A DNA stretch of 64,000 bases, taken from positions 808,449-872,448 of the forward strand of contig RPFO01000594.1 in NCBI GenBank assembly GCA_009746045.1, in the 5' to 3' direction. The notes beneath the pieces were generated by a model. It was not told the DNA's origin and did not search any database. It was given only the letters and a program-made list of their open reading frames with translations. Every line of letters starts with the position of its first letter. Within the stretch, counting starts at the first letter, position 1. Source of the stretch: Mesostigma viride (lineage: Eukaryota; Streptophyta; Mesostigmatophyceae; Mesostigmatales; Mesostigmataceae). Position numbers and translations under genes: made by a program. Shown here piece after piece: positions 55,601-59,792 of the stretch.

Positions 55601-58600
55601 TGCTGGTGTGTGTGTGAGATGGGATCACCCGAGCACATGGCTGACATGGGTGCTGGTGTGTGTGTGAGATGGGATCACCCGAGCACATGGCTGACATGGG
55701 TGCTGGTGTGTGTGTGAGATGGGATCACCCGAGCACATGGCTGACATGGGTGCTGGTGTGTGTGTGAGATGGGATCACCCGAGCACATGGCTGACATGGG
55801 TGCTGGTGTGTGTGTGAGATGGGATCACCCGAGCACATGGCGGACATGGGTGCTGGTGTGTGTGTGAGATGGGATCACCCGAGCACATGGCTGACATGGG
55901 TGCTGGTGTGTGTGTGAGATGGGATCACCCGAGCACATGGCTGACATGGGTGCTGGTGTGTGTGTGAGATGGGATCACCCGAGCACATGGCGGACATGGG
56001 TGCTGGTGTGTGTGTGAGATGGGATCACCCGAGCACATGGCTGACATGGGTGCTGGTGTGTGTGTGAGATGGGATCACCCGAGCACATGGCTGACATGGG
56101 TGCTGGTGTGTGTGTGAGATGGGATCACCCGAGCACATGGCTGACATGGGTGCTGGTGTGTGTGTGAGATGGGATCACCCGAGCGTGCGTCGGTAAGGGG
56201 CGCGTGGGATGCCTGGCATGCGTGCGCGTGTTGCGGATGAAATCGCGGCCCCTGGAGAAACAGATTTCTTGGCTGTTTTCAAGCACCTTTCCCTGTGACA
56301 GCTGGGGACTCGCGGCATTGTGCCCATCTCAACATATCCATCGGCTTTCTTCACGCCAACTTCGATCCTATAGAGCAACAAAAACACCGTGACGGGTAGA
56401 CGAAAATCTTGTCTTCTTTGCAACACCTCTCGCTTTCTCCGCCCGGTTGTTCGGAACGACTTGCCGCCGCGCCCGCAGCTGCGCTCCTTCCTCGTGCTCC
56501 CCGAGGAGTGGACGCCCGAGGTGGCGCCGAGTGGGCCCTCTGAGTACCTGTCCGACCTGGTGGCCTACCTGCGCACGGTGCTGGAGACGTCGCTGCGGCT
56601 GCTGCCGGCTGTCACGGTGCACACACTCCACGTGATGGCGCTGCAGCTGGTGGCCGACGCGCTGCTCGAGAAGGTGGGGGATACAAGGGGTGTGAGAAGG
56701 TGGGGGAGGTGGCATTGTTGCTTGAGAAGGTGGGGGATACAAGGGGTGTGAGAAGGTGGGGGAGGTGGCATTGTTGCTTGAGAAGGCGGGGGATACAAGG
56801 GGTGTGAGAAGGTGGGGGAGGTGGCATTGTTGCTTGAGAAGGCGGGGGATACAAGGGGTGTGAGAAGGTGGGGGAGGTGGCATTGTTGCTTGAGAAGGTG
56901 GGGGATGCAAGGGGTGTGAGAAGGTGGGGGAGGTGGCATTGTTGCTTGAGAAGGCGGGGGATACAAGGGGTGTGAGAAGGTGGGGGAGGTGGCATTGTTG
57001 CTCGAGAAGGCGGGGGATGCAAGGGGTGTGAGAAGGTGGGGGAGGTGGCATTTTGCTCGAGAAGGTGGGGGATACAAGGGGTGTGAGAAGGTGGGGGAGG
57101 TGGCATTGTTGCTCGAGAAGGTGGGGGATGCAAGGGATGTTGAGAGGGTGGGCAATATGGCATTGTTGCTCGAGAAGGCGGGGTTAGATGGGATGTTGAG
57201 AGGGTGGCGAAGCTGGAATTATTGCTCGAGGCGGGGCGTATAAGGGATGTTTAGATGGTGGCGAAGGTGGGAGAGTGGCCATGTCGTGGGAAGAGGTGTG
57301 TGTGCCCCGTGTGGCGCCGTGGGAGTCGCACCGGCCACTTAGTCAGACCCTGGCGGTGCATTCTGCATCCATGTCCATGAGGGGCGCGCGGCTGGTGGTG
57401 GGTCACGCGGGATGAGCTGCGGAAAGCAATGAGCTTGGTGTGGGCTCACCCTGGCGGGCTTTCCACACGTTCGTGTTGACGGTGTATTCCATATAGATAT
57501 TTTCCATGGCTTTAATTTGTCCCCATGTATTCATCCTATTTCATGACGTTACAAGTTACCTAGTATGTGCACCCATTTCTGCTCGTGCGGGCTTTCATGG
57601 TCCCGCCGCATGGGTGGAGTGTGAGTAAGCCAGGAACTCGCCACCCATGTTCAGCTCACGTGGCGCAGTCTACGTGTCAATAAACTCATGTTCAGCACTG
57701 CCAGGTAGACACCAGTAATTTGCCATGTTCGTGTACATGACATCCGCCCCTGACGAGTTCAAGTGGACCCGTTTGTGCCCTCCCTTCTTGCCTTGCTCCC
57801 CCCCCCCCAGCTGAGCAGCGACGCGGTGAAGGGTTTCAACATGCGCGCGATTGAGGGGCTGGACCTGGACGTTACGGTGCTGGAAGCGTTTGCCGACGAC
57901 CGCACTGCGGTGGCCATCAACGCGCGCACCACGCCCGTCCCCGTGGGTGAGTCGCCGATGTCGCGAAATTCTGGTGACAGTTTTACGACATGCGGGCCGC
58001 TTTGATGGTGATGTATGTCCCAATGATAGGAGCGTTGAGAGTTGCCCTATTTACGGCGGTATCCGTGACTACAACCGAAGTGTACTCTTGGGGTGTCAGC
58101 GACAGGGCTGATAGGCACTACAGAAGTGGGCAAGTGCGTGCATGTGCCCAAAGCACAGGCCCAAGCGGTTGGGTGCAAGCGGGTGAACAAACTAGCATGT
58201 CTGAGCGAGCATGTGGCAGCTCAACCAGGAATGCTGACAACCACAGCCAGGGCCCCCGGTCTGAATATATATTCGGAGTCTGCATAAGGCTACACATTTT
58301 CACCTCCATTCATTTCCATCATCCTGAACAACTCGACAAATGCGGATAAGATAATGGCAGGCTTGAGCTACCATGGCCCAGATGCTCCAGATGTGTGACC
58401 GGCGCTGCTTGTCTCGTTGATATACGCAGTCTGTTTCTCTCAAAGGATCCATTTTTCTATATTTTACCACGCAGCTCTATAGATATGACTGTGCCAGCAT
58501 CTATAGACCTATTTACAGATGCGGTAGCGCTAGCACAAGACTCACCCTGTGCGCCAGCCGATTCAAGGGTCGTTGCCGCCAAATGCCTGAAGATGAGACT

Positions 58601-59604
58601 GCACCCCAGCTTCGGGCGGCCAATTGGACAAGACTCCAAGCAAATGACTTTGTAATATGTATGACTTTGTTCTACTTGGTGGAGAAGGCTGGCGATCCCA
58701 ATTCTTGAGTAACGTCTGAGCACGGCCTTGGTGAGGGTCCTTGCGGGTTGTTTTTGGCCAAGGCAAGCCGTGATTGGTCCAAAGATTGACCCATTTGGCC
58801 TGCTGAGCTTGTTATCGTCATGATTGATGAATCCCCACCCACCCACCCACCCACCCAATGGAAAACATCCTGCGTGTTTTGTTCGGCCGTTGTTCTTCGG
58901 CCGTTTCCGTTCGGCCTTTGTTCCCCCGTGAGCAGGCGGCAGCGGCACCAATGCGACGGGCGTCAGCAATGAGCTGGCGAAGCTGTTCAAGGAGTCGCTG
59001 CCACTCAAGGAGTGCATGTCGGGCCCGCGCCACCTCATCAACTTCTTCAAGCGCGCGTGCGTGGAGGAGGACGAGACGCTGCTGGCAGGGAACGTCAAGG
59101 ACAAGTTCTTCCCCCACATGAAGAAGGCACAGGTGAGGGGGTGCTTTTCTCCCAGTTATTCATAAAAAGGAAGCGGCGCAGGTGCTTTCCCCCCCTGAAC
59201 AATGTGCAGGTGCATCCCCACCATTCCAGGCTCTGTCTACTTCGTGCCGTGGGCATCGGGGGATGGGTTCTCTTGTGTCCCCTTGATCTGTCTCACGCGA
59301 TCTGCGGCGTTCTCTTGGTCAGCGGGTTGCCTTCCCCACATGTCTGTTTTTCCTATGGTGCAGTTGCCATTTCCTGACAATCATAAGCCACAGAAGGCAA
59401 TGGAAGTGTCACATTAGCAGCGACTTACGTTGTCCGCCACGCCTCAACTTGGCACTGTTGCTCCTTTCCCTGCAGGTGGCTACAATTTTGGACAAGTACA
59501 GGAAGGCCCCTAGTGCTGGCCTCTTTGGGATGAAAAACAAGAAGCGCGACCCCCGGAAGAGCACCGTGTATGCGTGCGCCAGGCTGTTGCGAGCGTCTCC
59601 TTAA
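4552..59604 (+). CDS. SEC15: Exocyst complex subunit SEC15 (14 exons, 55-kb gene)
   Basis: SEC15 belongs to the eight-subunit exocyst, which tethers secretory vesicles to the plasma membrane before SNARE fusion; in yeast and animals it binds the vesicle Rab GTPase and SEC10. The joined exons are 4552-4689, 31258-31362, 31814-32053, 34412-34661, 37251-37445, 38249-38484, 39253-39379, 40182-40343, 40737-41114, 41490-41795, 56479-56673, 57811-57946, 58936-59132 and 59476-59604. They give about 930 residues, against about 790 in Arabidopsis SEC15. Similarity to the plant protein, as I remember it, runs collinearly from the N-terminal GEEL motif through the SEC15 C-terminal domain to the final KVATI-type segment. 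Every junction has AG before the exon and GT (GC once) after it. Eleven of 13 introns are phase 0; intron 6 is phase 2 and intron 12 is phase 1. Extra length comes from linkers in exons 9 and 10. Exon 4 needs a one-base correction at a G run. Introns 1 and 10 are giant satellite arrays. Confidence 0.93.
4690..5471 (+). other. SEC15 intron 1, single-copy 5' part
   Basis: The first 782 bases of the 26,568-bp intron (4690-31257), before the satellite begins. No gene or obvious repeat was recognised. Short open frames here have no recognisable product and lie inside the intron. Confidence 0.7.
5472..30468 (+). repeat. 28-bp satellite array, about 890 copies, in SEC15 intron 1
   Basis: A 25-kb head-to-tail array with a 28-bp period; the unit core is TCCCCTCGTGATCTCAAG followed by ACACTGTTGT. 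The main variant is T or C in CTCG(T/C)GATC. C units are frequent from 5.5 to about 8.5 kb and from about 25.5 to 30.4 kb, sparse between, and absent by eye from about 12,870 to 20,050. Shortened units (22, 23 or 26 bp) lie near the edges, for example at 5471-5481, 8848, 25597, 26070, 26523 and many sites from 27.2 to 30.4 kb. The period is 1 mod 3, so three copies run through all frames and give 28-residue periodic open frames, which I treat as artefacts. The unit has no CAG or TAG trinucleotide on the sense strand. There are no spacers, so this is not a CRISPR array. Confidence 0.98.
27491..29855 (+). repeat. Higher-order repeat inside the right edge of the 28-bp array
   Basis: Shortened units mark a superstructure. 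The 23-bp units recur at 27491, 27850, 28209 and 28456, with spacings of 359, 359 and 247 bp (12 or 8 full units plus one short). The 22-bp units recur at 29117, 29475, 29721 and 29855, with spacings of 358, 246 and 134 bp. Scoring each unit as T or C, the 13-unit block TCCTTTTTTCCTC followed by the 9-unit block TCCTTCCTC occurs at 27850-28456 and again at 29117-29721. Confidence 0.8.
30469..30640 (+). other. Intron 1 sequence after the satellite
   Basis: A poly-T run and a partial unit (GCGATCTCAC near 30484) show the decay of the array edge. The rest is single-copy with a short GGGGCAG-containing duplication near 30540-30570. Nothing else was seen. Confidence 0.5.
30641..30880 (+). repeat. 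48-bp minisatellite, 5 copies
   Basis: Copies start at 30641, 30689, 30737, 30785 and 30833, each beginning with GGTGGTGGCCAGCAGCTCAT (30833 has GATTGTGG at the join). The period is a multiple of 3, so one frame reads a 16-residue repeat (MVVASSSF-L-VGVGR). Differences between copies change amino acids freely, and the region is intronic, so it is not called coding. Confidence 0.9.
30932..31150 (+). repeat. 7-bp GGGGCAT minisatellite, about 30 copies
   Basis: A near-perfect GGGGCAT run to about 31095, then degenerate copies (GGCGTGA, GGCATGA, GGCACGA). Four-G runs every 7 bases on the sense strand make G-quadruplex formation plausible in DNA and pre-mRNA. Open frames on both strands here are repeat artefacts. 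Confidence 0.95.
31169..31252 (+). repeat. TGTGTTGCG-type short repeat just before exon 2
   Basis: Eight or nine imperfect copies of a TGTGTTGCG / TGCGTGCG word run directly into the exon 2 acceptor (GCGCCAG at 31251-31257). The acceptor therefore has no ordinary pyrimidine tract; its upstream bases are a G/T repeat. Confidence 0.8.
31258..31362 (+). CDS. SEC15: SEC15 exon 2
   Basis: Thirty-five codons, VHYEEFIRSVDDLVGVKD to HAARVQ, residues 47-81. It continues exon 1 exactly as plant SEC15 does (CKAHYQDFIHAVDDL). It is phase 0 on both sides. The donor is CAG|GTTCGT. This match across the 26.6-kb gap is the main proof that the satellite lies inside the gene. Confidence 0.92.
31363..31813 (+). 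other. SEC15 intron 2 with a copied splice donor and a 25-bp repeat
   Basis: At 31391-31424, 48 bp downstream, there is a second copy of the exon 2 end plus donor: GCCGCGCGCGTGCA followed by AGTGTGTGGTGG, against AGGTTCGTGGTGG at the real site. A 25-bp repeat runs from 31663 to about 31750 in four copies, starting at 31663, 31688, 31713 and 31738 (CCGGTTGCTGCATCATG). Confidence 0.8.
31814..32053 (+). CDS. SEC15: SEC15 exon 3
   Basis: Eighty codons, HYGGELLTQQEQLLSVHQ to ILSLLVRTQ, residues 82-161. It includes SLISQGALYPALHTLGAIE, equivalent to the plant HLQSGNFYMALKCVDSIE helix. The acceptor is GCGCCAG and the donor is CAG|GTGGGT, both phase 0. Confidence 0.92.
32040..32214 (+). repeat. 49-bp minisatellite that spans the exon 3 / intron 3 donor
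   Basis: The exon end and donor, GTGCGCACGCAG|GTGGGTGG, recur every 49 bp, with the cAG|GT junction at 32053 and its copies at 32102, 32151 and 32200. Between them lies GGGATGTTATGTGGGTGGGC. Each copy keeps a full GTGGGT donor and also a GCAG that could act as an acceptor. Confidence 0.9.
32391..33801 (+). repeat. 25/26-bp minisatellite, about 55 copies, in intron 3
   Basis: A G/T-rich array built from GGATGGGTTGTGGGTGG plus either TTGTGGGT (25 bp) or CATGCGGGT (26 bp), in mixed order, with a few shorter units. Runs of GGG on the sense strand are dense. All six frames are nearly free of stops, which gives long His/Pro/Thr-rich or Gly/Trp-rich open frames; these are artefacts of the repeat. 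Confidence 0.95.
33802..34411 (+). other. SEC15 intron 3, 3' part
   Basis: About 600 bp of single-copy intron sequence. A CACCCCACCACCACCAC-type run lies near 34125-34145. It ends in a conventional acceptor, a pyrimidine tract followed by TTTCCCTGCAG. No gene was recognised. Confidence 0.7.
34412..34661 (+). CDS. SEC15: SEC15 exon 4 (frame break at a G run)
   Basis: The exon starts VPAARRHIENIVTREFNEWM and runs to AAQRKKQ in one frame, matching plant IPAIRSYVERKV-EFGDWLV. After a 17-G run at 34553-34569 the sense continues in the +1 frame as AMSSSGPTSADVVYELLPARE, with donor GAG|GTGCGT. The exon is 250 nt, while its neighbours need a multiple of 3 (phase 0 on both sides). So the assembled run has one G too many or two too few. 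The insert codes for a Gly/Ala-rich linker in a part of SEC15 that varies between species. Confidence 0.85.
34662..34808 (+). other. Start of SEC15 intron 4
   Basis: Short intron lead-in with a G-rich run near 34705-34732. Nothing else was seen before the duplicated block begins. Confidence 0.5.
34809..36597 (+). repeat. Two tandem copies of a repeat unit in intron 4 (1,175 bp and 613 bp)
   Basis: Copy 1 (34809-35984) and copy 2 (35984-36597) begin with the same segment (TATCCGAGCTTTTGCTCACC, then GCGGGACTACGGAAGTC). Both continue through a CAGCGCCAGCGC-rich part containing two KpnI-like GGTACC words, and both end with the same 164-bp segment (35820-35984 and 36433-36597; GTGGCAGCCACCCAAAGACC). 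Copy 1 has about 650 bp in the middle (35166-35819) that copy 2 lacks. Copy 1 carries a small hairpin TCTACCGC-GCGGTAGA near 34955. I do not recognise an element family and see no transposase. Confidence 0.8.
36737..37052 (+). repeat. Dispersed inverted motif (CGCAACTTAACGCGGT) in intron 4
   Basis: ACCGCGTTAAGTTGCGA at 36737 faces TCGCAACTTAACGCGGT at about 36774. Further direct copies lie at about 36794 and 37003, and a degenerate one at about 37036 (TCGCAGCTTAACGCTGT). The inverted pair could be the ends of a small MITE-like element, with the others its relatives, but no target duplication was identified. Confidence 0.55.
37053..37250 (+). other. End of SEC15 intron 4
   Basis: Single-copy sequence ending in the acceptor GCCGGCAG at 37250. 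No feature was recognised. Confidence 0.6.
37251..37445 (+). CDS. SEC15: SEC15 exon 5
   Basis: Sixty-five codons, VLGSEHPVDKKDLLSLHKCL to DSYKPFLAQ, residues about 245-309. YIFKCLGKLSDFQESYVTNR aligns with the plant HTCLGVPERFREYYYRNR motif. The exon must end at the CAG at 37445, because exon 6 continues the plant FFAQIAGFF match. That makes the donor CAG|GCACGT, a GC donor. Confidence 0.9.
37446..38248 (+). other. SEC15 intron 5 (GC-AG) with three internal duplications
   Basis: It starts with GCACGT and ends with CTGCACAG. It holds a pair about 73-77 bp apart at 37540-37651 (TATTGAGCACGCAGG, AGCTGTTGACAAGAGCA). It also holds a tandem pair of about 93 bp at 37778-37965 (GCTCTTGGTACCTT, CCCATCGTTGCGCTTAGT). 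Third, at about 38006-38060 there is a degenerate copy of the acceptor region and start of exon 6 (CACCCTGC, ATCTTGGGCTTTTTTCCAG, TGGAGG). Confidence 0.75.
38249..38484 (+). CDS. SEC15: SEC15 exon 6
   Basis: Codes for IVGFFLVEDKTLRTADG through ALWEAAAEKIQSLVWTQFD to FMQLVLATLG, residues about 310-388. IVGFFLVEDKTLRT is nearly the plant IAGFFIVEDRVLRT, the most recognisable SEC15 signature here. The exon ends two bases into an Arg codon (phase 2) before GTAGGT; reading on would hit TAG at once. The second half carries a linker not in Arabidopsis (RQPLARGATPDASHNIAP). Confidence 0.95.
38485..39252 (+). other. SEC15 intron 6
   Basis: A 768-bp intron with donor GTAGGT and acceptor CTCGCCAG. It contains a 23-G run at 38875-38897 and is otherwise single-copy. 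No gene was seen. Confidence 0.8.
39253..39379 (+). CDS. SEC15: SEC15 exon 7
   Basis: Completes the split Arg codon, then YGLKMSNLEATMVRCMRRYQ to IKADRYQQ, residues about 388-430. It matches plant RRYGYPVDALLEVLSKHRDKYHELL to ALAADKFEQM. It is 127 nt, 1 plus 42 codons, with donor CAG|GTAGGG in phase 0. Confidence 0.93.
39380..40181 (+). other. SEC15 intron 7
   Basis: An 802-bp intron with a GATGCACGATG / GATGGATGAT short repeat at about 39466-39545, a 12-bp GTGGATGTGGGC repeat of about four copies at 39977-40028, and a C run at 40165-40176 ahead of the acceptor CCGCCAG. No gene was seen. Confidence 0.8.
40182..40343 (+). CDS. SEC15: SEC15 exon 8
   Basis: Fifty-four codons, VLIGSPVMHQNLVVAYQL to ELISVLKNYVE, residues about 431-484. 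STIPYYAAFSHGVPELISVL matches plant PAFPYIAPFSTTVPDCCRIV, the start of the SEC15 C-terminal helical domain. The donor is GAG|GTGAGC, phase 0. Confidence 0.94.
40344..40736 (+). other. SEC15 intron 8 with two relics of the exon 8 donor region
   Basis: The real junction is CTGAAGAACTATGTAGAG|GTGAGCGC. Within the intron, similar strings occur at 40383 (CTGCCGAAGAACGATGTCGAG then GAGAGA) and 40441 (GCAGAACTATGTCGAG then GTTAGCGCC). They are spaced about 58 bp apart. The last keeps a GT. The remainder is single-copy, ending CCCGCAG. Confidence 0.75.
40737..41114 (+). CDS. SEC15: SEC15 exon 9 with a low-complexity insert
   Basis: It opens DCFSALETSHGS, then about 75 residues rich in Asn, Ser, Thr, Gly and Ala (VANSDASTRSNTNTVGG; NASNANTPGGGATPGGS), then an acidic stretch (HEDDVAASADD). 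It resumes at GISLHSALKECLDAILRGAV to ASLAVPQAMQ, matching plant YDVVKKYLDRLLGEVLDEAL to SVHGVSQAMQ. The insert has no plant counterpart and is probably a flexible loop. Phase 0 at both ends; donor CAG|GTGGGT. Confidence 0.92.
41115..41489 (+). other. SEC15 intron 9
   Basis: A 375-bp intron with an 18-G run at 41127-41144 just inside the donor and a C run at about 41391. CCAATCATG words near 41411 and 41472 are a minor duplication. It ends GTGCTGCCAG. No gene was seen. Confidence 0.8.
41490..41795 (+). CDS. SEC15: SEC15 exon 10
   Basis: One hundred and two codons, VVSNIGSLLQACDALARHVA to VVLRLTEEK, residues about 611-712. The first 28 residues match plant VAANMAVFERACDFFFRHAAHLSG. The rest is a charged, probably helical or coiled stretch with an internal near-duplication (LRSWEVLAREVRLNDELARE, then MRSWEVLARLQEE), longer than in plants. 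Donor AAG|GTACGC, phase 0. Confidence 0.92.
41796..41904 (+). other. Start of giant intron 10
   Basis: About 110 bp of single-copy sequence after the donor, ending in the palindrome ATGCCAGGCAT at 41889-41899 and CCACGC. A reversed counterpart lies beyond the far end of the array. Confidence 0.6.
41905..56184 (+). repeat. 50-bp satellite array, about 285 copies, in SEC15 intron 10
   Basis: A 14.3-kb head-to-tail array; the unit contains GAGATGGGATCACCCGAGCA, CATGGC(T/G)GACATGGGTGCT and a GT run. The main variant is T or G in GGC(T/G)GAC. Both are mixed from 41.9 to about 49.4 kb and from about 53.9 kb to the end; all units from about 49,440 to 53,930 are T by eye. Other variants change the GT run length (extra GTGT near 42731, 43243, 43392, 43500, 43953, 44057, 45061, 48161) or lose bases (47450, 47890, 48344, 54143, 54865). 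Each unit has a GTGAG donor-like word but no CAG or TAG. No spacers are present and the open frames are artefacts. Confidence 0.98.
44041..45900 (+). repeat. Higher-order blocks within the 50-bp array
   Basis: Scoring units as G or T at the variable base, 44.07-45.06 kb reads G5 T4 then GGTGTGGTGGT and ends with a long-GT unit. The next block, 45.06-45.9 kb, reads G4 T2 then GGTGTGGTGGT and ends with another altered GT unit. The shared 11-unit order and the boundary marker point to duplication of a block of about 17-20 units. Confidence 0.7.
56185..56478 (+). other. End of giant intron 10
   Basis: Single-copy sequence containing ATGCCTGGCAT at 56209-56219, the inverted counterpart of the left flank. 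It ends CGCCCGCAG at 56478, with a pyrimidine-rich stretch near 56405-56450. Confidence 0.7.
56479..56673 (+). CDS. SEC15: SEC15 exon 11
   Basis: Sixty-five codons, LRSFLVLPEEWTPEVAPSG to QLVADALLEK, residues about 713-777. GPSEYLSDLVAYLRTVLETS matches plant GGNEYMNEVLIYLETLVSTA. It joins exon 10 in phase 0 across the 14.7-kb intron, at a place where the plant protein is continuous. Donor GAGAAG|GTGGGG. Confidence 0.94.
56662..57245 (+). repeat. 56-bp minisatellite that spans the exon 11 / intron 11 donor
   Basis: The last bases of exon 11 plus the donor (TGCTCGAGAAG|GTGGGGGAT) recur every 55-56 bp about ten times, with GAGAAG(GT/GC)GGGG at about 56668, 56724, 56780, 56836, 56892, 56948, 57004, 57059, 57115 and 57171. 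Copies decay to the right. About half keep GT after AAG and half have GC. Within each unit TGTGAGAAGGTGGGGGAGG supplies another donor-like word. Open frames on both strands here are artefacts. Confidence 0.92.
57246..57810 (+). other. SEC15 intron 11, 3' part
   Basis: Single-copy intron sequence with no gene recognised. It ends in a C run (57798-57808) that forms the pyrimidine tract, then CAG at 57810. Confidence 0.7.
57811..57946 (+). CDS. SEC15: SEC15 exon 12
   Basis: Codes for LSSDAVKGFNMRAIEGLDLD to AINARTTPVPV, residues about 778-823. It matches plant CGDLVKRLSMAAIKGLDVDIQLLDSFTE. It ends one base into a Gly codon (phase 1) before GTGAGT, the best consensus donor in the gene. Confidence 0.93.
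57947..58935 (+). other. SEC15 intron 12
   Basis: A 989-bp intron. An (ACCC)6 microsatellite lies at 58834-58857 and a triple TTCGGCC(G/T)TT motif at about 58880-58917. It ends GTGAGCAG. No gene was recognised. Confidence 0.8.
58936..59132 (+). CDS. SEC15: SEC15 exon 13
   Basis: Completes the Gly codon, then GSGTNATGVSNELAKLFKES to FFPHMKKAQ, residues about 823-888. ECMSGPRHLINFFKRACVEE is the counterpart of plant EMKKAFVEIRQMINLLLSSH. It is 197 nt, 2 plus 65 codons; donor CAG|GTGAGG. Confidence 0.92.
59133..59475 (+). other. SEC15 intron 13
   Basis: A 343-bp intron with donor GTGAGG and acceptor TTTCCCTGCAG. No repeat or gene was seen. Confidence 0.85.
59476..59604 (+). CDS. SEC15: SEC15 exon 14 (terminal)
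   Basis: Forty-two codons plus TAA: VATILDKYRKAPSAGLFGM, KNKKRDPRKSTV, YACARLLRASP. The first part matches plant KVATVSEKFRDPSDSIFGTF and KNKS. The last 11 residues match less well but have nearly the plant length. A GTGTATG donor-like word at 59567 leaves room for an alternative last exon. Repeat DNA begins within a few bases of the stop. Confidence 0.85.
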   Translation: MATILDKYRKAPSAGLFGMKNKKRDPRKSTVYACARLLRASP

Positions 59605-59792
59605 TTCATTCATTCAAACATTAATTAATCAAACACATCGTCCCTTTGGGGACGAACGGAGCATACACCCAAAGGATGGATGGATTAATTAATTAATTAA
59701 TAGACGCGTGACTGCCTCACGTGAGCATAAGTCCTCAGTGGGAGGGGAACATGGGATGGATGGATGAATAACACAATCAATTAATAAATTAT
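59605..59792 (+). repeat. Repeat-derived 3' flank of SEC15 with segment R1, copy a
   Basis: AT-rich sequence with ATTAATTAAT runs, then R1 (59684-59760): AATAGACGCGTGACTGCC, GTGAGCATAAGTCCTCAGTG and GGAACATGGGATGGA. R1 recurs at 63815-63892. It is followed by TGGATGGATGAATAAC and the 12-bp TTAATAAATTAT (59781-59792), the left target duplication of the LINE. No TGTAA polyadenylation signal was seen between the SEC15 stop and the LINE. Confidence 0.8.

Noticed and set aside
56368-57163. Minus-strand Pro/His-rich frames of 183-227 codons
   Set aside because: They are antisense to exon 11 and the 56-bp minisatellite.
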